Assembly (NCBI RefSeq): GCF_022759505.1
Contig: NZ_CP094289.1
Location: 2,852,001 to 2,916,000, forward strand
Reading direction: 5' to 3'
DNA: 64,000 nt
Origin: Georgenia sp. TF02-10
Lineage (GTDB): Bacteria > Actinomycetota > Actinomycetes > Actinomycetales > Actinomycetaceae
Position numbers and translations under genes: made by a program. This document shows, one piece after another, positions 1 to 8,485 of the stretch (the first letter of the stretch is position 1; each line of letters opens with the position of its first letter). The notes beneath the pieces were generated by a model that ran no database searches, was not told where the DNA came from, and saw nothing but the letters and a program-made list of their open reading frames with translations.

Positions 1-767
1 ACGAGCTCGCCGACGGCGGCCGCCACGTCCGCCGGCCGCTCCCAGAGCAGGAGGTGGCCGGCGCCCGGGCAGACCTGCAGCTCGGCGGCGGGGATGGCGG
101 CGCGGAGCCGGTCGACCTCCGCGCGGGGCACCAGGTGGTCCGCGTCGCCCCAGAGCAGGAGGGTCGGCGCGCGGACCGTCCCCGCCTCGGTGGGCGGCAC
201 CGCCGTCGCCAGGCCGTCCAGGCTGGCCCGCCAGACCCGGGCGGGCATCTTCGTGCCGTCGTGCAGGCGGGCCGCGACGAACCCCTCCGGCACGGCCGGG
301 GACACCGGGAGGGTGCCGAGCACGCGGCGGACCTGGTCCAGATCGACCGGGTCGACCAGCCGGGCCACCTCGTCGGCGAACGGCGGGCGCCCGCGCAGGC
401 TGCGCGGCGCCCCGACGAGGACCAGCCCGAGGACCCGGCCGGGGTGGTCGACGGCGACCGCCTGGGCCACGTACCCGCCGCTGGAGGCGCCCACCAGCCA
501 GGCCGCCGGCAGCCCGACGGCGTCCAGGAACGCCACGACGTCGGCGGCCACCTGCGGCAGGGCGTAGCCGTGGGCGGGCTTGTCCGAGGCGCCGTGGCCG
601 CGCAGGTCCGGGACGAGGACGCGCAGCGCGGGCGGCAGGCGGGGGCGGAGGAGATCGAAGCTGCCCCCGGACTCCGCCCAGGCGTGCAGCAGCACCACCG
701 GGACCCCGTCCGGCGGTCCCTGGGCGGCGTAGGCGAGCCGGACACCGGTCGCCAGCCGGGCCTGCAT
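1..767 (-). CDS. alpha/beta hydrolase, 3' end outside window
   Basis: Alpha/beta-hydrolase-fold protein read on the minus strand; the reading frame stays open to the window edge, so the C-terminus is missing (about 255 residues are visible). It starts MQARLATGV at 767. Visible marks are the oxyanion-hole strand VVLLHAWAESG, the DLRGHG motif, the nucleophile elbow VGASSGGYV (GxSxG, serine around residue 100) and, near the edge, the late GDADHLVP strand (acid) and GAGHLLLWE (catalytic histidine). The full triad is therefore present. Substrate cannot be predicted; it resembles the 3-oxoadipate enol-lactonase/haloperoxidase-like group. It lies downstream of thiL on the same strand with a gap of about 170 bases. 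Confidence 0.85.
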   Translation of the reverse strand, partial: MQARLATGVRLAYAAQGPPDGVPVVLLHAWAESGGSFDLLRPRLPPALRVLVPDLRGHGASDKPAHGYALPQVAADVVAFLDAVGLPAAWLVGASSGGYVAQAVAVDHPGRVLGLVLVGAPRSLRGRPPFADEVARLVDPVDLDQVRRVLGTLPVSPAVPEGFVAARLHDGTKMPARVWRASLDGLATAVPPTEAGTVRAPTLLLWGDADHLVPRAEVDRLRAAIPAAELQVCPGAGHLLLWERPADVAAAVGEL

Positions 768-939
768 CGGCCCATGGTGCGGCGTTGGTCCGGGGCGTGC
801 ACGCGGGCGGCGCCGGGCTGGGACGGGCGTGAGGCGGCCGTCGGCCGGGGCGGACGCGCGGCCCCGGGGTCGTGCACGTGGAACGCGGCCGGTTCCGGGT
901 CTGCATCAGCCGCGCATACTTCGGCCGACAGCTACCAGC

Positions 940-1929
940 TCACCCGCTGAAGTGGTCCCACCCCGGACGGACCTGCGGCTGCCGCCCGCCGACGGTGACG
1001 GTGCCGGCGGGTCGCCCGGGCGCCGGCTCGTCGGCCCGGCCGAGCGGGATGAAGCCGGCCGGCAGGGGCACCCCCGCCGGGAACGTCGCGAGCATGCCGT
1101 GGTCCTCCCCGCCGGTGAGCACCCACTCGACCGGGTCCGCCCCGAGCCGGGTGGCGGCGTCGGCAAGCGCCGCTACCGCCGCGGGGACGGCGTCGGCCGG
1201 CGGCGCGAGGTCCAGCACGACGCCGGAGGCCCGGGCCAGGCGCCGGGCGTCGCGCAGCAGTCCGTCGGAGACGTCCATCATCGCGCGGGCTCCGGCGCGG
1301 GCGGCGGCGACGCCGGCGGAGAGCGCCGGGCGTGGCCGTAGGAAGTCCCGGACGAGATCCTCGTCGTCGGCCCCGCCGCGCCGGCCGCCGCTGAGCAGCG
1401 CGTACCCGGCGGCGCCGCGGCCCAGCACCCCGGCGTGGGCCACGACGTCGCCGGGCCGGGCGCCGGAGCGCAGCACCGGCTCCCGCCCGCCCAGGTCCCC
1501 GTGCACGGTGACGGCGACGACGAGCTGCTCGCCGGCGGAGAGGTCCCCGCCGTCGACCCCGACCCCGAGCGGGCCGCACGCCTCCGTTAGTCCGCGGGCG
1601 AGGTCGTGCACCCAGGCCACCGGCGTGGCGGGCGGCAGGACGAGAGAGACGACCAGCGTCGTCGGCTCGGCCCCCATGGCGGCGATGTCGGCCAGGTTCT
1701 GCATCGCGGCACGCCACCCGACGTCGGCGCCGGTGGACCAGGCCGGGCGGAAGTGGTGGCCCTCGACCAGGACGTCGGTGGAGACGCAGAACCGGCCGTC
1801 GGGGGCGGCGATGACCGCGGCGTCGTCACCGGTCGGCACCAGGGTGTTCCGGCCGCGGGGCAGCAGGGGGACGAAGGAGGCGATGAGCTCGTCCTCGTTC
1901 AGGGCGGAGACGGGACGGTCGGGGCGCAC
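940..1929 (-). CDS. thiL: thiamine-monophosphate kinase
   Basis: ThiL phosphorylates thiamine monophosphate to thiamine pyrophosphate, the last step of cofactor synthesis, in the cytosol. The Mg/ATP-binding motifs of the PurM/ThiL fold are visible: TGDDAAVI near the N-terminus, VSTDVLVEGHHF, GDLGG and MDVSDGLLRDA mid-protein. I place the start at a GTG (1929) because a TACGGT box sits 7 bases upstream, the leaderless arrangement seen at many genes here; an upstream in-frame ATG at 1968 would add 13 residues that do not look conserved. Length (329 aa) is normal. It is divergent from the DUF3515 gene, a common actinobacterial arrangement near ddl. Confidence 0.93.
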   Translation of the reverse strand: MRPDRPVSALNEDELIASFVPLLPRGRNTLVPTGDDAAVIAAPDGRFCVSTDVLVEGHHFRPAWSTGADVGWRAAMQNLADIAAMGAEPTTLVVSLVLPPATPVAWVHDLARGLTEACGPLGVGVDGGDLSAGEQLVVAVTVHGDLGGREPVLRSGARPGDVVAHAGVLGRGAAGYALLSGGRRGGADDEDLVRDFLRPRPALSAGVAAARAGARAMMDVSDGLLRDARRLARASGVVLDLAPPADAVPAAVAALADAATRLGADPVEWVLTGGEDHGMLATFPAGVPLPAGFIPLGRADEPAPGRPAGTVTVGGRQPQVRPGWDHFSG

Positions 1930-1936
1930 GCGCACA

Positions 1937-1942
1937 ACCGTA
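1937..1942 (-). promoter_or_regulatory. -10 box of thiL, leaderless type
   Basis: TACGGT read on the minus strand, 7 bases before the GTG at 1929. Transcription would begin at or next to the start codon. Confidence 0.5.
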
Positions 1943-2039
1943 GGGTCTGGGACCGCCGGCGCCCGCACCGGCCGGCCGGCCCGGGCCGCACCGGGCCGCC
2001 AAGACCGGCCCGCCCGATCGGCCCGCCCAGGTCCCGCCG

Positions 2040-2045
2040 TACAGT
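2040..2045 (+). promoter_or_regulatory. -10 box of DUF3515 gene, leaderless type
   Basis: TACAGT 6 bases before the GTG at 2052; no Shine-Dalgarno sequence lies between. Confidence 0.5.
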
Positions 2046-2051
2046 GGCGCC

Positions 2052-2627
2052 GTGGCCCGCCGACCCGTCCCCCGCCGTCGCCGGGCCCTCGGGCCGGCCG
2101 CCGGCGGGCTGGTCGCCGCGGCAGTGCTCGCCGGGTGCGCGGCGCCGGTGTCCGTGACCCCCGGGGAGGAGGCGCGAGAGCCGGTGTGCGCGGAGGTCCT
2201 GCAGGCCACGCCGGACGACCTCGGCGGCCTCGAGCGCCGGTCCACCACCGCCCAGGCGGCCACCGCGTGGGGGGAGCCGGCGGTCACCCTGCGCTGCGGG
2301 GTGAGCCCGCCGGGCCCGACGACGGACCGGTGCCTGAGCATCGAGGCCGATGGGCAGTCGGTGGACTGGATCGCGGTGCCGGACGAGGACGCCGGCGCCG
2401 GGGCGGAGGACGCCGAGACCGAGGCCGAGGCGGAGGACGCCCCCGACGACCCAGCCGGCCGCGGCGGGTGGACGTTCGTCACCTACGGGCGAATACCGGC
2501 GGTGGAGGTCGTCGTGCCGGTGGAGCAGGCCGGCGAGCAGCCCACCGCCGCACTGGTCGAGCTCGCCCCGGCGGTGGCGGTCGTCCCGGCGGAGCGGTTC
2601 TGCGTCGGCCCGGACGACGCCGGCTGA
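2052..2627 (+). CDS. DUF3515 family lipoprotein
   Basis: A 191-residue protein with an Arg-rich N-terminus, a hydrophobic stretch and a lipobox LAGC around residues 31-34, so it is probably lipid-anchored outside the membrane. The remainder matches the DUF3515 pattern known from actinobacteria: an early Cys (VCAEVLQATP), a mid-protein Cys in LRCGVSPP, a Cys after TTDRC and a last Cys near the C-terminus (RFCVGPD). A Glu/Asp/Ala-rich insert (GAEDAETEAEAEDAP) sits in the middle. Function is unknown; the family is usually found next to ddl and thiL, as here. Start is a GTG behind a -10-like TACAGT. Confidence 0.85.
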   Translation: MARRPVPRRRRALGPAAGGLVAAAVLAGCAAPVSVTPGEEAREPVCAEVLQATPDDLGGLERRSTTAQAATAWGEPAVTLRCGVSPPGPTTDRCLSIEADGQSVDWIAVPDEDAGAGAEDAETEAEAEDAPDDPAGRGGWTFVTYGRIPAVEVVVPVEQAGEQPTAALVELAPAVAVVPAERFCVGPDDAG

Positions 2628-2731
2628 CCGGACCTTCCCGCCCGGCGACGGCCCGGCCGGGCCACCGCCCACCAGCCGCCTGGCCCGCCCGGGTACCGAT
2701 CAGCGCAGCCTCCCGGGCCGCTGCCCTACGA

Positions 2732-4021
2732 TCAGCGCAGCCCGGCGGGCCGGGCCAGGGCCAGCCGGATCAGCTCGTCGATGAGCTCGGGGTAGCTCAG
2801 CCCCGACCGTTCCCACACCAGGGGGTACATCGAGAACGGGGTGAAGCCCGGCATTGTGTTGACCTCGTTGATGATCACCTCGCCCGGGCGGCTGTAGAAG
2901 AAGTCCACCCGCGCCAGCCCCTCGCAGCCGAGGGCGGTGAAGGCGGCGGCCGCGAGCTCGCGGACCCGGTCGGTGGCCTCCGGCGGCAGCTCGGCCGGCA
3001 CGGAGATGGTCAGCGGGTCGGTGTCGAGGTACTTGGTGTCGTAGTCGTAGAACCCGGTGGCCGGGGCGGTCAGGATGATCTCCCCGGGGACCGAGGTCCG
3101 CGGCTCGGCGTCGTCCGGCCCGCCCAGCACCCCGCACTCGACCTCCCGGCCGGCCACGCCAGCCTCGACGATCACCTTCGGGTCGTGCTGCTGGGCCGCG
3201 ACGACGGCGGCCTCGACGTCCGCCAGCCGCTCCACCCGGCTGATGCCCAGGGAGGACCCGCCGCGGGCAGGCTTGACGAAGACCGGGAAGTCCAGCGAGG
3301 CGACGGCGTCGAGCGCCCGGGCCTTGTCCGTGCGCCACAGCCGGGGGGTGATCACCGTGTACGGCCCCACCGGCAGGCCGTGCCCGGCGAGGATGACCTT
3401 CATGTAGTGCTTGTCCATCGCCGCGGCCGAGGCGAGCACACCGGAGCCGACGTAGCGGGCGCCGGTCATCTCCAGCAGGCCCTGGAGTGTGCCGTCCTCG
3501 CCGTACGGACCGTGCAGCAGCGGCAGGACCACGTCGACGGGGCCGAGCTCGACGGGTGCGGGCTCGGCGCCGGCGGGCGCGGCGTCGTTGGTGGGCTGGG
3601 CGCCGTCGCCGGTCCCGTCGAGGACCAGCGGGGTTGTGCCCTGGCCGGGGGCGAGCAGGATGCGGGGCCCCGCCGGGCTGACCTCGGCCCGTCCCCCGGC
3701 GAGCGCGGCCGGGTCGTCCGGGGCGAGCACCCACTCCCCGGCCCGGGTGACCCCGACCGGCACCACGTCGTAGGTGTCCCGGTCGATGGCGCTCAGCACG
3801 CTCGCGGCGGTGGCGCAGCTGACGGAGTGTTCTCCGCTGCGGCCCCCGAAGACGACGGCGACCCGCACCCGGCGGGGGGCGCCGGCGGCGGTGGCCCCGG
3901 TGGGGGCGGCGGCCGGGCTGACGGGGGCGGATGCGGGGGGCGCGGTGGCCGTCGGGGGCGCGGCAGGCGCGGGGCGGGCGCTGGCGCCCTCCTGGGCGGC
4001 CGGGCCGGGATCGGTGCTCAT
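2732..4021 (-). CDS. ddl: D-alanine--D-alanine ligase
   Basis: ATP-grasp enzyme that joins two D-alanines for peptidoglycan precursors. The N-terminal domain starts with VAVVFGGRSGEHSVS around residue 60, followed by LLHGPYGEDGTLQGLLE, then ATP-grasp segments (MDKHYMK, FPVFVKPARGGSSLGIS, VECGVLG) and the C-terminal GLARVDFFY and INEVNTMPGFT, which carry metal ligands. The start is the ATG at 4021, giving 429 residues, longer than the usual ~360 because of a ~55-residue Ala/Pro-rich N-terminal extension with no recognisable domain. A TAGCCT box lies 8 bases upstream. Normally gpsA and plsC flank ddl in actinobacteria; here an accessory block intervenes. Confidence 0.95.
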   Translation of the reverse strand: MSTDPGPAAQEGASARPAPAAPPTATAPPASAPVSPAAAPTGATAAGAPRRVRVAVVFGGRSGEHSVSCATAASVLSAIDRDTYDVVPVGVTRAGEWVLAPDDPAALAGGRAEVSPAGPRILLAPGQGTTPLVLDGTGDGAQPTNDAAPAGAEPAPVELGPVDVVLPLLHGPYGEDGTLQGLLEMTGARYVGSGVLASAAAMDKHYMKVILAGHGLPVGPYTVITPRLWRTDKARALDAVASLDFPVFVKPARGGSSLGISRVERLADVEAAVVAAQQHDPKVIVEAGVAGREVECGVLGGPDDAEPRTSVPGEIILTAPATGFYDYDTKYLDTDPLTISVPAELPPEATDRVRELAAAAFTALGCEGLARVDFFYSRPGEVIINEVNTMPGFTPFSMYPLVWERSGLSYPELIDELIRLALARPAGLR

Positions 4022-4234
4022 CGACGGCGAGGCTACCCGCCACCCCCGGCAGGCTCCGGGACGCCATGCGGGCCCGCTTCCGTGTCGCTGGTCGCGTGTC
4101 ACCGGACCGCCGTCGCTGTCGCCGTCCCTGCCCTGCCCTGCCAGTTCTGGTCCCGTAGCGGCGTGGCCCCAGTCCCGGTGCGAGCGAGGCTGCCGGTCCC
4201 CGGACGCGGCGCGCCCCGAACCCGTCGGCCGACC

Positions 4235-4240
4235 TACGCT
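4235..4240 (+). promoter_or_regulatory. -10 box of Cys/Met PLP enzyme gene, leaderless type
   Basis: TACGCT 7 bases before the GTG at 4248. Confidence 0.5.
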
Positions 4241-4247
4241 CGTCGTC

Positions 4248-5414
4248 GTGGACACCTCGGACTCCCCCGCCCAGCTCGCGGCCGCCACCCTCGCCGTCAC
4301 CGCGGGCCGCCCGGAACGGACCCAGGGCGCGCCGGTCAACCCGCCGGTGGTGCTCTCCAGCACCTACGTCTCCACCCGGGAACCAGGGCCGGAGCTGCTC
4401 TACGCGCGCTACGCCACCGAGACCTGGTCCCCACTGGAGGAGGCGGTGGCCGCGCTGGAGGGCGCCGAGCTGCCCGGGCTCGTCTTCTCCTCCGGGATGG
4501 CCGCCGTCGACGCGGCGCTCCGCCTGGCCGCACCCGGCACCGCGATCGTGGTCCCGCGGCACGCCTACCTGGCCACCCTGACCGCCGCCCGGGAGCAGGC
4601 CGAGCGCGAGGGGTCGGTGGTCCGGGAGGTCGACATCGCGGACACGGCCGCCGTCGCCGCCGCGCTCGCGCCGGCCGACGGCGTGCCGGCCGGGCTGCTG
4701 TGGATCGAGTCCCCGACCAACCCGATGCTGGAGGTGGCGGACATCCCGGCGCTGGTCGCCGCCGCCCGCCTGGCCGGCGCCCGGACCGTCGTGGACAACA
4801 CCTTCGCCACGCCGCTGGCCCAGCGCCCGCTCGCGCACGGCGCGGACGTCGTCGTGCACTCGGCCACGAAATACCTGGCCGGGCACTCCGACGTCCTCCT
4901 CGGCGTGGCCGTCACCGACGACCCCGACCTGCGCGCCCGGCTGCACGCCCGGCGCACCACCGGCGGAGCGGTCGCCGGGCCGTGGGAGGCCTGGCTGGCG
5001 CTGCGCGGGCTGCGGACCCTCGCCCTGCGGGTGGACCGCTCCCAGGCCAGCGCCCTCGAGCTCGCCGGCCGGCTCGCCGCGGACCCCCGGGTGGTCCAGG
5101 TGGTCCACCCCGGCCTGCCCAGCCACCCCCAGCACACCCGCGCGGCGGCCCTGATGACGGGTTTCGGCTCGGTGCTCACGCTGCGTCCGGTCGGCGGGGC
5201 GACGGCGGCCGACGCGCTCACCGAGGCCGTGCGGCTGTGGGTACCGGCAACCAGCCTCGGCGGCGTGGAGTCCACCCTGGAGCGCCGGCGCCGCCTCGCC
5301 GCCGAGGCGCCGACCGTGCCGACGGACCTGCTGCGCCTGAGCGTGGGCATCGAGGACGTCGCAGACCTGTGGGCGGACCTCGACCAGGCGCTGGACGTCG
5401 CCACCGGGAGGTGA
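4248..5414 (+). CDS. Cys/Met metabolism PLP-dependent enzyme (cystathionine gamma-synthase/lyase-like)
   Basis: 388-residue member of the trans-sulfuration family of fold-type I PLP enzymes. Visible family marks: YARYATETWSPLEEAVAALE (substrate/phosphate loop), FSSGMAAVDAAL (phosphate binding), IESPTNPMLEVADI, VDNTFATP (the Asp that pairs with the PLP ring nitrogen) and HSATKYLAGHSDV with the PLP lysine. The usual R near the C-terminus is in LRLSVGIEDVADL. The exact reaction (gamma-synthase, gamma-lyase, beta-lyase or methionine gamma-lyase) cannot be decided from sequence alone. It starts at a GTG with a TACGCT box 7 bases upstream and is divergent from ddl. Confidence 0.88.
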   Translation: MDTSDSPAQLAAATLAVTAGRPERTQGAPVNPPVVLSSTYVSTREPGPELLYARYATETWSPLEEAVAALEGAELPGLVFSSGMAAVDAALRLAAPGTAIVVPRHAYLATLTAAREQAEREGSVVREVDIADTAAVAAALAPADGVPAGLLWIESPTNPMLEVADIPALVAAARLAGARTVVDNTFATPLAQRPLAHGADVVVHSATKYLAGHSDVLLGVAVTDDPDLRARLHARRTTGGAVAGPWEAWLALRGLRTLALRVDRSQASALELAGRLAADPRVVQVVHPGLPSHPQHTRAAALMTGFGSVLTLRPVGGATAADALTEAVRLWVPATSLGGVESTLERRRRLAAEAPTVPTDLLRLSVGIEDVADLWADLDQALDVATGR

Positions 5415-5995
5415 CGGCCGGCCCGTCACGGCAACACCTCCTGGCTACGGGTGCTCCATCCACCCCCTTAACCGAGGGAGACCCGAACCGACGACATCCT
5501 CACGGCTGGTACGAACTGAGGTCGCGGCGCGGACGAGCCATCCTCGAGGCGTCGCTACCAGTTGGGGCCTGAGCATGGGCCGGTCGCCCGACTGCACGAT
5601 CATTCCTACCCACGGCGGGTGAGGCTGGCCCCGGTCTAGCAAGGGATACGCGGATGGGTCGATGGTCGTCGCCGCCTGCTGCTGCTCGGCGACCGGTTCT
5701 GTTGATCCCCGCGGTGCGTAGTTGGAGGATCAACCGCCTGGCCCACCCTCTCGCGCGGGCCGCGGCTGGTAGGCGAGGCCGAACCTCACAACTTCGCCGC
5801 TGTCCACGTCGGCTGCCCGCACGGCCTGCCGAGACGTCCCCGGCCGCCGGGTGGGGCGAGCCAAGCCGATCTGCTGTCCCCTGTCCATGCCAATACTCTT
5901 TGACCCATTGCCACAAACGTTGACGGCGTGTACCGTCCGCTTCAAGGCGTCAGGAGCGCCTGATCTACCGGAGTCAGAGAGGAAGCCGGAGTACT
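5415..5995. other. intergenic stretch without a recognisable gene
   Basis: About 580 bases with visibly lower GC than the surroundings, particularly from 5860 on. Short open frames exist on both strands but none shows a start with a ribosome-binding site, a familiar motif or consistent codon bias. Could be a decayed gene or an insertion scar next to the RDD gene. Confidence 0.5.
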
Positions 5996-6469
5996 ATGAC
6001 CGGCCCAAGTTCCATGGCCCGCGGCACCCAGAGCGGTGTCAGTGGGACCAACTTGCGATGCTGGTGGAGGCGGGTCATTGCGTACCTACTAGGCATGATC
6101 TTGCCCTGGTCGCTACTTTCGCAGTTGTTGGGCACCCTTCTCGTGGGGCGCTCCGCCCCGGAGGGACCCGCCGGCTGGCTAGCCGACGTCATTGCCTTCG
6201 GACTGATCGTGGTCGTGTCCGCGCTCTTCACGAGCGACGGTCAGTCATTGACCCACCGCCTCGTCCGGCTGCAAATCCGAGAGCTCTCTGGAGAACCTGC
6301 GTCTCGCCTGAGAATGGGCCTACGCAATATTGCTCACCTTGCGGATTTTGGCTCGCTAGGTTTAGGATTTCTCTGGCCCCTTTGGGACTTGCGAGGTCGG
6401 ACGTTTGCAGACAAACTAGTTGGCACTCGCGTTGAATCAGTAGGCGGCGACACGACCGTCAGAAACTGA
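5996..6469 (+). CDS. RDD family membrane protein
   Basis: 157-residue protein with the layout of RDD domains: an Arg-led first helix (CWWRRVIAYLLGMILPW, residues ~27-44), a second hydrophobic segment (WLADVIAFGLIVVVSALF), then the sequence GQSLTHRLVRLQIR that corresponds to the usual GQSLGKRLLGLRV, and GRTFADKLVGTRV, corresponding to the usual GRTLHDLLAGTVV. Function of such proteins is mostly unknown; some are ion transporters. GGAG lies 5 bases before the ATG. Codons such as ATT, CTA, TTA and AAA are frequent here and rare in the neighbours, so the gene has probably been acquired recently. Confidence 0.75.
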   Translation: MTGPSSMARGTQSGVSGTNLRCWWRRVIAYLLGMILPWSLLSQLLGTLLVGRSAPEGPAGWLADVIAFGLIVVVSALFTSDGQSLTHRLVRLQIRELSGEPASRLRMGLRNIAHLADFGSLGLGFLWPLWDLRGRTFADKLVGTRVESVGGDTTVRN

Positions 6470-6494
6470 TCAGCCGCTCGCCCTCGTGGCCACG

Positions 6495-6662
6495 ATGAAG
6501 GCGGGCACCGTGGTCCGTCGCGGCTCGGCCCAGGACACGGCCCGGGCCGCCGTGCCGGCGGCGATCCCCTTCGGACTGCTCGCCCTGATCACCGTCGTGT
6601 CACCGAACCTGCACCGGGTCACCGCGGCGGCCGTGGAGATGATCTGCGAGCCGGACGACTGA
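6495..6662 (+). CDS. short open frame, 55 aa, possible gene remnant
   Basis: Starts ATG AAG and encodes a peptide with one hydrophobic segment (AVPAAIPFGLLALITVVSP). No clear ribosome-binding site and no recognised family. Codon third positions are GC-rich as in true genes here, unlike the RDD gene just before it. It may be the tail of a broken gene or noise. Confidence 0.2.
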   Translation: MKAGTVVRRGSAQDTARAAVPAAIPFGLLALITVVSPNLHRVTAAAVEMICEPDD

Positions 6663-6888
6663 GCCACGGTCTGCCTCGCCCGCGACGACCGCGCCCTCCT
6701 GCCCGACGCGAGCGCGACCATCGGGAGGCTTGTCTCACTCGCGCCTCCCCCGAGCCCGTCCTCGTCACCTCACAGGTGGGCTCGGCGCCCGACGACGGTC
6801 GAGCGACGATCTGGCTGCCCGAGGTGGCGAGGGCCTCAAGAAGGGCGAGTTTTGATCAGCAATCGCCACCCAGGGCCTCACGGCTCGC

Positions 6889-7443
6889 ATGCCGGCCCTC
6901 GACCTCATCTCTCCGCGACCGCTGCACCGCCGAGCCGCCGTCGTGGCCGCATGCCTGCTCGCCGGGTTCACCGCGGTGCCCCTACTGATCCTGGCCGCGG
7001 TCAACCTCGTGCCCGAGATCATGCCGCCCGGCACGTACGCCGACATCAGCACCGAGGACCGACCGCTCCACCTCATGTACACCCCGGCCATGGCAGTCAG
7101 CATCGCCGCCGCGATCGCCCTGACGTGCGCGCTCGCGCTTCTCGCCGCCGCGACGGTCGGCTCGGTCGCCGGTCCGATCGTCTTCCTCGCCGTCTCCGGC
7201 GCCATCGTGATGGTCCAAGGGACCGTCACCGGCACCGTGATCGCGCTCGGCGGCGCCGGTGACCCGCCCTACGAGCTCCATCCGTGGGGACTCACCCTCG
7301 CCGCTGTCACCTGCTGCGCCGCCGTCCTCGCCTGGTCCCGCACGCACGCCGCCGCAGCGCCGCTGACCGCCCAGCTGCGTCAGGGCTCGTGGCCCGGCCG
7401 CACGGGCCCGCGAGCACGGCGGCGAACGCTGCTCACCCCCTGA
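6889..7443 (+). CDS. hypothetical membrane protein, four predicted helices
   Basis: 184 residues with four hydrophobic stretches (about residues 16-41, 65-90, 92-118 and 130-148) separated by short loops, so an integral membrane protein with a basic, Arg-rich C-terminus. I do not recognise a family. Third codon positions are strongly G/C, supporting a real gene. No clear Shine-Dalgarno is seen before the ATG, and the start might lie slightly elsewhere. It is followed after 88 bases by the acetyltransferase gene on the same strand. Confidence 0.5.
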   Translation: MPALDLISPRPLHRRAAVVAACLLAGFTAVPLLILAAVNLVPEIMPPGTYADISTEDRPLHLMYTPAMAVSIAAAIALTCALALLAAATVGSVAGPIVFLAVSGAIVMVQGTVTGTVIALGGAGDPPYELHPWGLTLAAVTCCAAVLAWSRTHAAAAPLTAQLRQGSWPGRTGPRARRRTLLTP

Positions 7444-7518
7444 GCTCCTAGACCTCGGATGCGCAGACCGGGAGCACCGGCGCCCGGGAGGGCGTGAGGA
7501 CGCTCGTGCACGCGTAGG

Positions 7519-7524
7519 TACGGT
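7519..7524 (+). promoter_or_regulatory. -10 box of acetyltransferase gene, leaderless type
   Basis: TACGGT 7 bases before the GTG at 7532. Confidence 0.5.
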
Positions 7525-7531
7525 CGTCCAC

Positions 7532-8131
7532 GTGACTGATGAAGCCCCGGCACCGATCGACTACTTCGCCGACGACCCGCGGTCGAACCACGAGCGCATG
7601 CTGGCCGGTGACCTGTACATCTCCGACGACCCGACGATCGTCGCCGCGCAGCGGCAGGCGGTGCGCCTGTCCGCGCGGTTCCTGGCGGCCTACAACGAGG
7701 ATCCCGAGGCGGGCCAGACGCTGGCGCGGGAGCTGTTCGGCGAGGTGGGCACGGGCGCCTTCGTGCGCGCACCGGTGTACGTGGACTACGGGAGCCGGGT
7801 CTTCATCGGGCCGCGCACGTTCGTCAACATGGGGCTCGTCGCGCTGGACGTCGCGGAGATCCGCATCGGGGCGGACTGCCAGATCGGGCCGAACGTGCAG
7901 CTGCTGACGCCGACGCACCCGATCGACCCGCAGCCGCGCCGGGACAAGTTCGAGGCAGCCAAGCCGATCACCATCGGCGACAACGTCTGGCTCGGCGGCG
8001 GCGTAATCGTCTGCCCTGGCGTGACGATCGGCGAGAACAGCGTGATCGGGGCGGGCGCCGTCGTCACCCGGGACGTCCCGGCCAACAGCCTGGCGGTGGG
8101 CAACCCGGCCCGGATCGTCCGCAGCATCTGA
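7532..8131 (+). CDS. sugar O-acetyltransferase (maltose/galactoside acetyltransferase family)
   Basis: 199-residue left-handed beta-helix acetyltransferase that would transfer acetyl from acetyl-CoA to a sugar hydroxyl. The N-terminal maltose-acetyltransferase cap motif (ERMLAGDLYISDDP) is followed by hexapeptide repeats: VYVDYGSRVFIG, VNMGLVALDVAEIRIG, IGPNVQLLTPTHPID with the catalytic His of the T-H-P motif, IGDNVWLGGGVIVCPGVTIG and ENSVIGAGAVVTRDVPANSLAVGNPARIVR. Length is normal for the Maa/LacA/NodL family. Acceptor sugar unknown. Start is the GTG with a TACGGT box 7 bases upstream. Confidence 0.92.
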   Translation: MTDEAPAPIDYFADDPRSNHERMLAGDLYISDDPTIVAAQRQAVRLSARFLAAYNEDPEAGQTLARELFGEVGTGAFVRAPVYVDYGSRVFIGPRTFVNMGLVALDVAEIRIGADCQIGPNVQLLTPTHPIDPQPRRDKFEAAKPITIGDNVWLGGGVIVCPGVTIGENSVIGAGAVVTRDVPANSLAVGNPARIVRSI

Positions 8132-8485
8132 CGAGAGGACGTCCTGCGAGGCTGGGTGGGATGCAGCCGTCGCGAGCTCGAGGGTCACTTCGACACTCCC
8201 GTCACCCGGCAGGTCGACGCGCTCCGCGCGGGCCGCGCGCTGCACCGGGCGCTGGATGCCCAGCCCGTCGACCGGTCGGCGACGCGGAACGCCGTCCGCA
8301 CGATCGCCGAACCCTCCCCCGCTGCGGAACATCGCTGACCCGAGGTGCCCGCCCTGAACGGCCCTGAACGCGCGGCCGAGGATCCCGTGGTGCTCACCGC
8401 CGGGTTCTCGACCCGGCCACCGGCGCGGCCCGCTACCGTCGCCCCAGACGGTCGAGGCGCGGCCACCGGACGGCGAGGAGCACCG
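8132..8485. other. intergenic region, no gene seen
   Basis: About 350 bases between the acetyltransferase and the lipoprotein. Only short overlapping open frames, none with a start signal; presumably carries the lipoprotein promoter. Confidence 0.5.

Noticed and set aside
872-5572. Very long open frame of 1566 codons on the plus strand
   Set aside because: It runs antisense to thiL and ddl, in frames kept open by the high GC content; composition is Arg/Pro/Ala-rich and lacks any domain except in the part shared with real genes.
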